Assembly: GCA_949825065.1 (NCBI GenBank)
Contig: OX463866.1
Span: 1,007,001 to 1,071,000 of the forward strand
DNA length: 64,000 nt
Reading direction: 5' to 3'
DNA from: Odontocerum albicorne
Lineage: Eukaryota; Arthropoda; Insecta; Trichoptera; Odontoceridae
The notes under the pieces are model-generated. The model had not been told where the DNA came from, made no database searches, and saw only the letters and a program-made list of their open reading frames with translations. How positions within the stretch are numbered: the first letter of the stretch is position 1; every line of letters begins with the position of its first letter. Made by a program: the position numbers and the translations under genes. Shown piece after piece: positions 10,700-21,950 of this stretch.

Positions 10700-11110
10700 G
10701 GTTTTTTGTTTGCACCTTTCTGACCCTTAGTCGATCGTTATGGAGTCCATGCGAGCGTGCTCTTGAGGTCTGAGCGCGGTCAAGCGGGAATCCGTTGGTC
10801 CACCGCTGATGAAACACTCGTATAACATTAGCGCGCCGCGCCGGTGTCACCGTGTGGATGTATGTATTACCCAATATCAGTTTCGCGTGGCCATCTTCCA
10901 CGTATTACAGTATTGTGCGATCTCCGATATTTGGATTTGTGTATCGAGGGACGGATCGGATCGGCGACTGTTTCGCAACGTCCCCGCCCGACTGCGCATC
11001 AATACACGCCGAGCCGCTCGCGCTCTTGGCACATTAGCGGGACCGTTCTGAGGCGTTGATCTCATTGCTGCTTCTTCTAGAGTTGCAGATTTTATTCGGT
11101 TATTTTAGAA
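10700..11110. other. GC-rich island, unexplained
   Basis: A sharply GC-rich block in AT-rich DNA with many CpG dinucleotides. Several short frames are open on both strands, but none resembles a protein I know and no splice signals organise them. Could be part of an old element or a regulatory CpG-rich stretch. Confidence 0.4.
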
Positions 11111-11221
11111 GTGGTATGCCCGCGCGTGCACTGGACTAAGGAAAAAATACTTAACAGTCCCACGACTCAAGACTAGGAGATTACACGATATATCATCACG
11201 TCATTTCAATACTTAATAGTA

Positions 11222-12411
11222 TAAGGTGTTAACATAAGTTGTGTCCGGTTTTTTCCAAATTTTAAAATGAGCACCAAAAGTAAAACAAAATGGTAAAGGT
11301 TATACGTCATTCGAAACTGCTCTACAAGATATTGTGTTTGCTTTTACGTTACATATATTATTTTATTTGATTACAAGTCTTCAAAATAGAATGTCAAGTA
11401 GACGAAAGTGAGTATTATCGACACCTCCTTCCGTTCGCGTTCAATCAAGGGAATAAAGCTGCCAAAGCTGCTCGCGATATTTGCAAAGTGTACGGTGAAG
11501 ATGCTATGAATAAAAGGACAGCTCGTCGATGGTTTTTGCGTTTCAATGACGGTAATTTCGACCTGAAAGACGTGGAGCGTTCCGGACGACCAGGAGCGTC
11601 GTCCGAGGTCGTCCGAGGACCGCTTAAACTATATTATTTATGAAGATCCCCTTCGAACCACCGTAGAATTTGCTGAGCAGATGAATTTTAGTCACATGAC
11701 TATACTGCCGTCTTAAATCAGTGGAAAAAGTCTAGAAGTTCGGCGCTTGTGTTCCACATGTTTTGAGTGAAAAACAAAAATCAACGTTTGACTATTTCTG
11801 CTGGTTTGCTCGCGCGTCATCGAGCTACGCATGGCCACAAGCAAAGGTTCCATTACCGCATCATTACTGGTGATGAAAAATGGTGCCTTTATGTGAATAT
11901 GAAGAAACGGAAATAATGGGTGAGCTATGGTCAACAAGCAACGCCCAGAGCGAAACAAGGTTTGCATCCGCGCAAGACGATGATTTGCATCTGGTGGGAT
12001 TGGCAAGGCGTCATCCACTACGAGATACTTGAACGCAATCAGACAGTCAACGCGGAGCTATACATTCTGCAAATGCAGCGGGTTAACACTGCAATTCAAC
12101 AAAAAAAGCCGGATCGGCAATATGGCGTTATTCTACAACACGATGACGCCCGCCCTCATATCGCCAACATTACGAAAAATGCCATTCAAACGCTTGGTTG
12201 GGAAGTCCTGCCGCATTCATATTCTCCAGACCTCGCGCCGTCGGATTTTCACCCTTTCCGGTCGCTTTCGAACAATTTGCGCGGCGTTTCCTTCAATAAT
12301 TACGTCGAATTGCGAACATAATTGGACGAATTCCTCGAGTCAAGACCGGATGGTTTTTGTCGCACAGGCATTGAAAAACTTGTAGAACGTTGGCAAGAAG
12401 TTGTAAATAAT
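11222..12411 (+). pseudogene. Decayed mariner transposon, 3' end missing
   Basis: The left terminus GGTGTTAACATAAGTTGTGT matches the copies at 34.74 and 37.01 kb. The transposase start codon appears mutated (ATA at about 11389 where another copy has ATG). Recognisable parts in order: an N-terminal helix-turn-helix region, LKDVERSGRP, TGDEKW with the first catalytic Asp, LQHDDARPH with the second, and SPDLAPSDFHPF with the third. A stop interrupts the frame after KKRK, a duplication lies near 11590, and the second-to-third Asp spacing counts 33 rather than the 34 usual for mariners. The C-terminal GIEKLVERWQEVVNN is present, but the right terminus is lost at 12411. It cannot make a working transposase. 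Confidence 0.9.
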
Positions 12412-12930
12412 GCCGGCCCATGCATGCGAAAACTTGCGAGAATTGTGATCTTTCGCAAGTTATGACGGCATTCACGGGCGAAAACAGGCGCTTACGATGA
12501 GCGATTGGCCGCACATAAGGAGCGCCAAACGCCTTGGAAATACATTCTCAGTTCACTCTGTCTACTGCCTTTTACTCGCGACCATCTACTACCTGCCTAA
12601 GAGGAATCTCTTCACCCTGCTACTTTTCACTGACCTTTTCACTGTGAGCACTGGGCTGCATCCATCCACCTATTTCTTCAGTATTTGTACCGGTGGCGTA
12701 CAACTATGTTCCAAACGCTAGACACTGTTCGATATCCCTCTTGCTGCAATAACTTGCTGCAATTTTTACTTTTTCTTTCTCACTTTTCTATCACCACTAC
12801 CTTGTATTTTACAACATTCGTTTTCAGATGCAATTTCGCGTCTCTCATAAAATTTACTTATATCAAATTCTATGATTCACCTTCACTCTCTGCCAACGCT
12901 TAAAACTACGATATTTTATAATAATAATAA
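12412..12930. other. Intronic stretch, nothing recognised
   Basis: A small palindrome lies at the left (CTTGCGAGAATTG...CTTTCGCAAG). The rest is unremarkable, with no protein similarity I can name, ending in a short AAT run at 12920. Confidence 0.5.
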
Positions 12931-12934
12931 TAAT

Positions 12935-13140
12935 AATATATCCTTAAGGCGGCCCTGGTGAACATACACATCCGTGCATATGTGAGTGTGTGTGCGCCTT
13001 TGAGTGTGGTCGTGATGATGAGAAAAGGTAATAGCATCTTCGCGCGCTGACCCGTCCCTCGCGGCGTGCGACCTACATATGAAATCATCGCGGCGCGGCT
13101 TCAACATTCACGGGCCGCGGTCCGGTATTGTGCCCGAAAC
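12935..13140. other. GC-rich island
   Basis: CpG-dense segment with CGCGGCGTGCG and CGGGCCGCGGTCCGG. No coding signal. Function unknown. Confidence 0.4.
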
Positions 13141-13289
13141 CGCCTATTAACGAGAATAATTGTTATTCTGTTTTACTTTTTGTAGCTTACATAATACAGC
13201 AATCAACAATTCTAACCAACAGATAGCGACCCTAATAACAAATCCATACCATTATCAGTTAGTACCAAGTTTTAGAAGTTACGTGTCAA

Positions 13290-13600
13290 ACTTTCATGAC
13301 ATTCCGACATTGTGTCATTGAGTTACAGTGGTTTTAGTGACGCTACTTTTTGCTATTTTCAAAACAATGAAAAAAAAAACGAATTTCGTGTGTTGATAAA
13401 ACATTGCTTTTTTAATGAGAAAAAATACCGTTCAAACCCAGCGAAACTAACGCCTATTTTGAAACCAAAGATAAATCGTTCTACACGGCTGGGATAGAAA
13501 AGTTAGGAAAGCGTTGGAATGAATGTATCGCTCTTGAAGGAGACTATGTTGATGAATAAAGAAAAAAATTGGCAAACAAATGTTGTTTTAGTAGTTAGTC
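13290..13600 (+). mobile_element. Internally deleted mariner of a second family
   Basis: One frame gives KKNEFRVLIKHCF, the N-terminus of a mariner-type transposase. Within 150 bp another frame gives FYTAGIEKLGKRWNECI, then EGDYVDE and a stop, the C-terminus. The catalytic middle, about 300 codons, is absent. The C-terminal motif differs from GIEKLVERWQEVVNN of the 11.2-kb copy, so this is a separate lineage. Terminal repeats were not resolved. Confidence 0.75.
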
Positions 13601-13879
13601 CCTCGACTTATTGATCGATGTGTTATATGAAACAGGCTACATAAATCATACTTCTCTCCACGTTAGAGGTCGGCAATAGTCATGTGTATTTTAACTATGT
13701 CTGCAGCTGCTCTGAACACTGTCTCCGTTCTACAGTGGAACCACTCTCTCAAGTTCTTCAGTCAGGAGTTCCTTATTCTTACACTCCGTTTACTTTGTAT
13801 CTTCCACCGCAATCCATAGCTTACACATCTGTTTACAGGTTACATATTATATAATCTAAATACGTATATAGCTTACATA

Positions 13880-14725
13880 ATTTATGTTTATTTCCGAAGT
13901 GTTATGTTCCATTAAGTAACCTTTCGATTTGCTACATTACGTTTTGTTATGTAACTCTACATTTCTTAGGTTTTGTCGCGACATATTACGTTGTATTACA
14001 CATTGATATGTTACGTTATGTTTTATCACATTGTGTGATGTTACATTGCATTTTGTTGTGTGTTATATTGTGTAACCTTAAATTTTATTATATTACATTA
14101 TTTAACCTTACATTTTGTTACATATGTTACATTATGTAACCTTACATTTTGTTATGTTACGTTATGCGTTTTGTTATGTGTTATATTGTACAACCTTAAA
14201 TTTTATTATATTACATTTTTTAACCTTACATTTTGTTATGATACATTATGTAACCTTACATTTTGTTATGTTACGTTATGTAACCTTACATTTGGTTACA
14301 ACACGTTATGTAACCTTACGTTTTGTTACCTTTAATTTTGTTACGTTACATTATGCATCTTACGTTTTATAATGTTACTTTATATAACCTTACATTTTAT
14401 TGCCTATAATTTCGTTGCTTTAGGTTTTATTACGTGAACGATTTTACGTTTTATAACGTTACGTTATGTAACCTTACATTTTGTTACTTTACGTTTTGTT
14501 GCCTTATAATTTGCTATGTTACGTTTTATTGCGTTACGTTATGTATCTTACGTTTTATAACGTTACGTTATGTAACGTTACCTTACATTTTTTTGCTTTA
14601 CGTTTTGTAACTTAACATTTTGTTACGTTAAGTTACAAAACCTTTAATTATTTTACGTTATGTGTCTTATGTTTTGTAACGTTATGTTGTGTTGCATTAA
14701 GTTTTGTCACGTTATATTACCTATC
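13880..14725 (+). repeat. Degenerate minisatellite of TTACGTTATGTAACC type
   Basis: Dozens of imperfect copies of GTTATGTAACCTTACATTTT, with spacing about 25-35 bp. The frames open across it are composition artefacts. It is rich in the short inverted motif GTTA/TAAC. Confidence 0.85.
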
Positions 14726-14734
14726 ATTATGCCA

Positions 14735-15044
14735 TACAGAGTACACGCGGTCCCTCGTTTACGGACAGCTGAAGCGGCCCCACCCGGCTGCCGCGGATCC
14801 TTGAGAGTGGCATCGCTCTTCACTTTTACGAGCGGTGCCGTGCGGAGCGGCAACTCTGTTGCAACGCCGTACCGTACTGCGCAATGTTGTCCGCCTCTGT
14901 ATAGGTAGTGAGCTCTCATATACACACATAGGTACACCCGGGCCGTGAAGATGGTCCACCTTCAGATCTGTTATGCGGCTTATCTCGCCTTATAAACAAT
15001 AACTGCGCTCTTCCATCCATCCACTACTAGAGGGATCATATTTA
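14735..15044. other. GC-rich island between two arrays
   Basis: It starts abruptly where the TTAC-type array ends. Contains CACCCGGCTGCCGCGGATCC and similar CpG-rich text. No supported gene. Confidence 0.4.
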
Positions 15045-16880
15045 GACAGTCGAGATGTTGTAGTGCTTCGGAGATGTTTACCCTGGGTCATCTACCAGGT
15101 TACGGTGCACTTCTAAGGCAACGCATATAGGGAATACATGAGCGCATAATTCATACTGATTATTAATTAATTTGTCATATTACATGTCACTGTAGTGATG
15201 CGAACTTTGGGTAAATTACATATCCAACGGTTTAAAATACTTCAACGTACAGTATAAAATGCATACCGAATCATTTGTACTGCAGATATTGTAGTGGTTC
15301 AAAGATGTTCGCCTAAGGTCATCTTCCAGGTTTCAATGCACTCCTGAGGTAATGCATATAGAAAATACATAAAAATAATTATTCGAACTGATTATTCAAT
15401 CATTTAAGTCATATTATTTTACATATAAATTTACTGGTTCGATTTTTGGGTAAATAACATGTCCAACGGTATAATAATGCATACCGATTCATTTGTACTG
15501 CAGATATTGTAGTGGTTCAGAGATGTTCGCCTAAGGTCATCTTCCAGGTTTCAATGCACTCCTGAGGTAATGCATATAGAAAATACATTAACATTTTATT
15601 CGAACTGATAATTCAATAATTTCAGTCATATTATGTTACATATAAATTTACTGGTTCGAATTTTGGGTAAATACCCTGTCCAACGGTATAATAATGCATA
15701 CCGATTGATTTGCACTGAAGATATTGTAGTGGTTCAGAGATGTTCGCCTAAGGTCATCTTCCAGGTTTCAATGCACTCCTGAGGTAATGCATATAGAAAA
15801 TACATTAACATTTTATTCGAACTGATAATTCAATAATTTCAGTCATATTATGTTACATATAAATTTACTGGTTCGAATTTTGGGTAAATACCCTGTCCAA
15901 CGGTATAATAATGCATACCGATTAATTTGCACTGAAAATATTGTAGTGGTTCAGAGATGTTCGCCTAAGGTCATCTTCCAGGTTTCAATGCACTCCTGAG
16001 GTAATGCATATAGAAAATACATTAACATTTTATTCGAACTGATTATTCAATAATTTCAGTCATATTATGTTACATATAAATTTACTGGTTCGAATTTTGG
16101 GTACAATAACATGTCCAACGGAATAATAATGCATATCGATTCATTTGTACTGGAGTTATTATAGTGGTTCAGAGATATTCGAAGCGTATTCTGCGAGGAT
16201 AATCTAAACTTGAAACTTCGACAACGGTTAGTCAAATGCTACGTTTGGTCAGTGTTACTACATGGAGTTAAATCATGGACCCTCAAAGTAAGAAGTATGA
16301 ACCGACTGGAAGCATTCGAAATGTGGATACACCGGAGAATGCTACGGATACCCTGGACGGATATGGTCAGCAACACGAGAGTTCTTCAAAGAGCCAAAGT
16401 TGATAGAGAGTTGCTGACTAATATTAAAATCCGAAAGGTGTCCTATTTGGGTCATGTACTTAGAGGAGCAAAGTACAAATTACTGCACCTGATCATCCAA
16501 GGAAAATAGAGGTTCGAAGAAGTGTTGGCAGGAGGCAAATCTCCTGGTTCCGCAATATACGTGATTGGACTGGTATAAGGAGCGTTGGGGATCTCTTTCG
16601 GGCTGCCGGGGACAAAGATACCTACTCTCAGGTGATATTCAACGTTGGGGGGACCTGACATGACACTAGGAAGAAGAAGAAGAGGTGTTCGCTTAAGGCC
16701 ATCTTCCAGGTTTCAATGCATTTCTGTGGCAGCACATATAGAGAAAACATTAACGTATTATTCGAATTGATTATTATTTAATAATTTCAGTCAAATTGCA
16801 TATAAATTTACTGATGCGAATTTTGAATACTGAAAACTAACGTCTCAAAAGTAAAGTACAATAATTAATACCGAATTATT
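15045..16880 (+). repeat. About 217-bp satellite, six to seven units, split by a LINE
   Basis: The mark AGTGGTTC (or variant) recurs at 15062, 15293, 15511, 15728, 15944 and 16163, giving steps of 231, 218, 217, 216 and 219 bp. Each unit holds GGTCATCTTCCAGGTTTCAA. After the LINE at 16190-16681 the array resumes at the same point of the unit. Unit identity is highest in the middle. Confidence 0.9.
16190..16681 (+). mobile_element. LINE group A, 5'-truncated insertion into the 217-bp satellite
   Basis: The plus frame gives LRQRLVKCYVWSVLLHGVKS, then RLEAFEMWIHRRMLRIPWTD, then RKVSYLGHVLRGAKYKLLHL, then a stop at 16507. After it, in another frame, come VGRRQISWFRNIRDWTGI and VIFNVGGT, then a stop and a GAAGAAGAAG tail. 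It joins satellite sequence on both sides. It is the longest of the three group A copies here. Confidence 0.85.
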
Positions 16881-17262
16881 TGCACTATAAATAAATTGAA
16901 ATACTTGCGTCCCTTTTCTTTCAATGTCCATGTTTCGGTGCCATACAGAAAGATCGGAAAAATCAATCTTATACTTTGGTAGACCTAAAAATGTTCCTGT
17001 CTCCCCATTATATTCTTCAGTATATCCATGGTTGACCCAACATCCACTATATTGCATGATTCTACTCTTTTTCAATATCGCTCTTGACGCGACCATCCGA
17101 TACTCGTATGAACCTGCATGTAATAAAATAAAATATTTATTTATTTTACACATGACAAGAAATATACATAATTTGCGATAAAACAACAGGTTATTTAATA
17201 TGAGCACAATTTTAATGGACCTGGGTTTGTTGCCTTTCATTTGTCGTGCCCCCAGTAAACTA
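16880..17262 (-). mobile_element. LINE 3' fragment
   Basis: Minus frames contain PKYKIDFSDLSVWHRNMD, a LINE-like segment. The inverse of 17130-17262 matches 59240-59370, with the shared marks CGACAAATGAAAGGCAACAA and ATTTCTTGTCATGTGTAAAA, and ends in an AAATA run, so this is a LINE 3' end. Confidence 0.65.
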
Positions 17263-17271
17263 GTTGGTTGA

Positions 17272-17905
17272 TGGTTTTTCCTTCAATAATGACGTCGAAT
17301 TGCGGACATGGTTGGACGAATTGCTCGAGTCAAGACCGGATGTTTTTTATCGCGCAGGCATTGAAAAACTTGTAGAACGTTGGCAAGAAGTTGTAAATAA
17401 TGAGGGAGAATACATTATTGACTAATTTGTTGTAAAATAATGAAGGAGAATACATTATTGACTAATTTTTTGTTTTTTTTTTGTTGTGTCCTCTTGGTCT
17501 CTTCTTCTCCTCCCTGGCTCCATCCCAACTCACTGTCTGCGAAGACTGTTGGGGTCAGCTCTCCTCGTCCTCAGGTTGTATGCTCCTCTGTCCCGGACTA
17601 CGTCCCCCAGGCCGTGCCTCTGCATCATGTTATCTTTTTGAACCATTCACGAATTCTTTGGTCTTGCTCTATTTGTTATTCGAGGAAGATCCATGGAGAT
17701 TGCCTGGTTCACAATGTGATAGGGTGCTCTGCGTCCAACGTGCCCATACCATCTCAATCCATCCACCTCTCCTCTATCTTACTGTCGATGTCTGTAACAC
17801 CTAGGCTTCCACGAATGCGTGAGCTTTTTATTTTGTCTTCAAGACAAGACCTCTTGTTCTCTTAATTTGGAAAAAAAACGGACACAACTTATCATGTGTC
17901 CCAAT
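17272..17905 (+). mobile_element. 3' part of a mariner, interrupted by a LINE
   Basis: It begins inside the transposase C-terminus (GIEKLVERWQEVVNN) matching 12290-12411, then continues to the 3' untranslated part with GACTAATTTGTTG and a T run. After an inserted piece (17500-17855) it resumes with CCTCTTGTTCTCTTAATTTG and the right terminus CGGACACAACTTAT at about 17890. This supplies the right end missing from the 11.2-kb copy. Confidence 0.85.
17500..17855 (-). mobile_element. LINE group G fragment nested in a mariner
   Basis: It is a close copy of 60395-60700. The minus strand of that copy reads LPRITTRGRPKNLWVVQKDN and DRRAYNLRTRRADPDSLRRQ then a stop, a LINE ORF end. It splits the mariner right end cleanly, so it arrived later than the mariner. 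Confidence 0.8.
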
Positions 17906-18089
17906 ACAATGGGGACGTCCCATTAAGGGACTTGAATACAAAGATACATCTTATTAAAATATTGACATTATGTTGTATCCTTATAGATGTTATCAAACAA
18001 CATAATGTATGTCTTCTATTGAGGATTGTGTTTTTGGAGCCTCTACTATGAGAGGGAGGTGCTAGAGTATGGCAGTTTGTTTGACTGAA

Positions 18090-18713
18090 TTAACCTGTTC
18101 ACCGCGTTAAAAATCAAATTCCACGAATCCTGTGCGCGGCACAATTTCAGCGTTTTTTTAATTTCTAAGTTTAAACACATATTTTGTTTAGAACCACTGA
18201 TATTTGATTACAACACCGAGTAAACATGACACTTAAGTAATTTTCTGATAATAAATAATAGTCATTACTCTTAAGGAGACTCATTAAATAAAGGAGATAA
18301 ACTAAACATTACGTAAAATAAACAAAGGAATGCTACGATCAAATCAATGCTTCATGACACTCACCCAATCAAATGCATATAGCACAAGTAATGTTTATTT
18401 ACGTAAGAGAGACTTAGTAATGTTTATTTACGTAAGAGAGACTCATCGCAGGACTCGATCCGCGCGACAGGTCGTTAATGCTGGAAATATTGAGAAACCA
18501 AAAAAAATCGGCGCTCTGTTTATTCAACAATATCTCATAAACTAATATATTATTTGACAAGGTTTTCAGAGATGTCGCTAGAATAAAGATTATTTTAAAT
18601 TTTAGTTCAATTTTTATTCCGGTTTTGTGTCATTTTTTTTAAGTATTTGTGATTTGAAACTTGGATTGTCGTCAGATCACAGGCGTTTGTGCTTCCCGCG
18701 GGGAACACGTTAA
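18090..18713. mobile_element. TTAA-bounded element, family P4
   Basis: The left end is TTAA-CCTGTTCACCGCG; the right end, inverted, is TTAA-CGTGTTCCCCGCG. Length 624 bp, no transposase. A 30-bp internal tandem duplication (GTAATGTTTATTTACGTAAG and flank) lies at 18390-18450. The single copy seen makes the family call dependent on the termini. Confidence 0.75.
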
Positions 18714-19143
18714 AGACAACGTTTAAAATCAATGCGTTCGTGACACTTGAGCAAGTTTAGACGTTTTAAAAGTGGATCAATGTGGCCATATCATAGCCTA
18801 GCAGCTGTATTGAAAACAGATTGCTGTTGTCTTGAAATTTGTGAATCAGGCAAACCAGAATAACATACGAGTATGTATGTAAATGCTGGTCATACCTGTA
18901 TACAGTCTCCCATATTCCTGCATCAAGGTGACTCCACCAGTCGGGCTCCCTGTCACGGTCCACTCTTGCGCAAGACGTAATCAGAAGATGGGGCACTGCG
19001 GTATCATGGTGGTGATGCAATAGTCTGTGTACTGCGAGGGCTTATCAAAAAGTATACAACTTTGTTTTTTTTTACTATGCTGAACAGTTGCAACCTTAGG
19101 GCGGGGCTAGCGCGGCATTTTAGAGTTTGTCGATTCGTTTAGT

Positions 19144-20191
19144 TTAAGGGGCATTTCATGGGTCGAAAAATCGACGATTTTTAAGTTTTTTTTTTCAGTG
19201 AACGAATATTTTTTTTAAATTGTTTTTTTTTCTAGACATATTAATTTATCTTTTAAGAACATTTTCATTAAATTTCGTAATAAAAAATATATATTTTTGT
19301 CGTTATCAAGTCGAAAGTATGTTAACGCCGCCCGTACATTATGCACGTAATTTTGGCTGTTGTACTCGTCTGAATTTTTTTTTAAATCCGTTTTATTCAG
19401 AAAGCATGTGGCTATGGCCGCTACTAGAATAATTAAAAAATAATTATTAGAAAGAAATGGCCGCTTGTTGAAATAATTTTTTTTTTGTCTTTAGAAGAGT
19501 ACAATAATCGAAAAAATGAATCGATTGAAATAATTCTAGTACCGGCTATAGAGAGAGGTATGACAAAGAGAATAAGTACTTATTCATTGAAATCGGTTAA
19601 TTGGTTTTGGAGTTATTACGGGGAATAGTTTAACACTTGCCTTATTACTATGCTAAAAAAAATCCACCAGCCACGGTGCTGGATGTTTTGATGAGCAATA
19701 CATGAAGTATGAAGACTCTGCAATGAGTATATTTGGAGTAATTAAATAAAATATAAATCCTGGTCACTCGCTATCCATCACAGGGCGGCAAGTGTTAAAA
19801 AAGTGATTTTTCGGTAAACGCGTTTCGAGTTTCAAGTGCGATTTTTACACGAATTAAAGTAAATGTTTTCAACTTGCTGTTAATCAGCAATTCCAAGGCC
19901 ATATAAACTTGTTTAAAAATCCCCTTTTTATACTTCTACACGACAAACTAAATATCAATTCATCATTCCAAGAAATCGTATTGGACGAGAATTCTTGGAA
20001 AGTAAGGCTTCTGCCATAACAATAGACGACCCGCCAGCTGCGAAGCTCAGGTCGTTTTTCGACCGGCGCGCGCTCAACTATAATCCCTCATAACTTTCTT
20101 ACTGGAAATTATTCAGAAAGGATTATAGAAAAATAAAATGAAAAAAAAATTGTTTTTTTTTTTTAAATTCCAAATGAAAATACCCCCTTAA
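19144..20191. mobile_element. TTAA-bounded element, family P6, with empty site in the same window
   Basis: The left end TTAA-GGGGCATTTCATGGG and the right end TACCCCC-TTAA enclose about 1040 bp. The flanks ATTCGTTTAG and AAACTAACATTG are contiguous in the repeat copy at 20575-20600, with a single TTAA between them (20586-20589). That is the uninterrupted target, so the borders are exact. A smaller P1 MITE sits inside. No complete transposase frame is seen. Confidence 0.9.
19630..19798 (-). mobile_element. TTAA-bounded MITE, family P1, nested copy
   Basis: A 169-bp inverted relative of 7191-7413: it starts TTAACACTTGCCTTA and ends GGCGGCAAGTGTTAA, with CACGGTGCTGGATG in place of part of the internal hairpin. 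It lies within the P6 element, so it inserted after it. Confidence 0.9.
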
Positions 20192-20287
20192 AAACTAACA
20201 TTGATCTACATATAATCACGCCGTGTCCCTTGCTGGATAGGAAGAGAGAGCCGATCTCCAAAACTTTCTATGCAAACACAATTTTTT

Positions 20288-20404
20288 TTTACCTGGTTAG
20301 TTTATTGCCATGTGACAATCTCTTCCAACCCACCAGAAAGCTGTTTTTATAGGCCCTAAGTGTTAACCAGACTGGAATCCTATTTAAAAAAATCTGGGTT
20401 CCAG
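20288..20404 (-). mobile_element. SINE family 1, body and tail without the tRNA-like head
   Basis: The inverse contains CTGGAACCCAGA, TCCAGTCTGGTTAACACTTA and the tail TTGGAAGAGATTGTCACATG. The head is missing. Confidence 0.75.
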
Positions 20405-21384
20405 CGGATAGTTTTCCAACTTTCGCCTTGGATTAAGTGAGAATTATGAATAATAAATAGAAGATTGTGCATGACGAGATGTATGAATCTAAATGATTGC
20501 GACTAGAACTAGAGAACTATGCCGAACAGTTACAACCTTGGGGCGGGGCTAGCGCGGCAACCCAGAGTTTGTAAATTCGTTTAGTTTAAAAACTAACATT
20601 GACCTACACATACTATACGAGTATATCAGACATGGGCAAATGCGGTTCTTCGTTGGGTTAAGTGCGGCTCCCAATGTCTCTTATAAAAATGTAGATACTT
20701 TCTTTCCCCATTATCATGGTTTACTTGTATTTTCGCCATTTTGCTTTCTAAATGTTGTAAGTGACAAGATGCGCATGTATGAATGCAACTGTCAAAGACA
20801 AAGGCAAGCATTTGTGTATACGTGTGTGCTGTGATTTCAATGTGTAGGGTGCGCGCGCATCTCCTGCCTCTTGATGTGCGCAAACCGTATTCTGCGCTAT
20901 TTTTATATTTTCTTATATGTGTATTTTTTATACTTTATATAGCAATTAAGATTTGTGTAGAATATGCAATAAATTAGAATGAGTGTATTTAATACAACGT
21001 GACTATGGCGTGGCTCTTTATATATATATGGAAATCCAGAATGTGGTTCTCGTTGACATTGTGTATACCCACCGCTGCTATATACCATCACGCCGTGTCC
21101 CTTGCGGGGTAGGCAGAAAGAGCAGATCTCCAAAATGTTCTATTCAAACACAAAATAGGCAATCTAGGTAATGTTCTGGACTATTGTCGGATACTTTTTG
21201 ATTAGGCCTCACGTAAGTGGCTTGCGCGTCCTCACCGCGTGTCCTCGGCAGCGTAAAGTCCGCTCTGCACGCACTCGAGCAGGACCGGTCATTATTAAGG
21301 CGGCCGCGAACTGACGGTCGATTTTTGGGAGAAGTCCATTAAAGAAAATCAAAACATAAGTTTATACCGTATACTTACATACCA

Positions 21385-21730
21385 TCACGCCATTTCTCTG
21401 TTGGGGTACGCAGAAGAAAAATACCAATACACGTATTTCGCGTCTTCCACATCCATACACCTTCTCATACAGCTTCTACGTTTTTTCTTCCTTCTTATTT
21501 TTCTTCTTCTTCTTAAACTTTCTGTAGACTCTCAAGAGTCTGTTACTGCAGGATTGTCCTCCTGTGATGCTGAGCTCCAGCTATCTCTCCATCGTTTCGG
21601 GGGTCTCCCTGGTGGACGCCGTCCATCCGGCACCCCATGCAGAGCTATGTATGGAATTCTTGTGGAATTCATTCTCTGTACATGTTGGTACCAGTATCGT
21701 CGGCGCTGTTATGTTGTTACGTTTCCATAA
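21385..21730 (-). mobile_element. LINE group D fragment joined to a group C tail
   Basis: The minus strand contains QHVQRMNSTR, then ALHGVPDGRRP, then ISWSSASQEDNPAVTDS with small changes, as in the plus-strand copy at 54309-54545. In both places the next sequence includes CTCTGTTGGGGTA, so the joint is part of the element. Confidence 0.75.
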
Positions 21731-21950
21731 TCGTTTTTTCCTTTTCCCTGCCTTGGTCCTGTCCGTGATCAGTCTGATGTCCGAGGCTCCTTCTCCTGTT
21801 CTGTGAGGGTTTACAGTGTTTTTACCTCACGTAGGCTGCTAACCTTGCCTGGGAACCCTCCTCCTTTATCTGGGCTTGGGACCGGCAATGCTTCATTCCT
21901 AGGCGGCACATGCGGAGTTTATTTTTCTGTATTTTAAAATATCATTCACT
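21731..21950 (-). mobile_element. Probable further LINE sequence
   Basis: A GC-richer piece with CCTCCTCCTTTATCTGGGCT and GGGACCGGCAATGC. It continues from the LINE on its left and looks like untranslated or 5' LINE sequence. Not firmly assignable. Confidence 0.4.

Larger units (their letters stand above)
19035..21213. mobile_element. Outer terminal-repeat element carrying nested insertions
   Basis: The left end GAGGGCTTATCAAAAAGTAT and the inverted right end GAGGCCTAATCAAAAAGTAT match at 18 of 20 positions. Such ends resemble Tc1/mariner-type termini. Inside are a direct repeat of about 70 bp (19079 and 20519), the TTAA element at 19144-20191, a SINE tail and a LINE-flank piece. The two ends may belong to one old element or to two related ones. 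Confidence 0.55.

Noticed and set aside
14060..14372. Frames of 85-91 codons with repeated LTFCYVTLCN text
   Set aside because: They arise from the TTAC/GTTA minisatellite.
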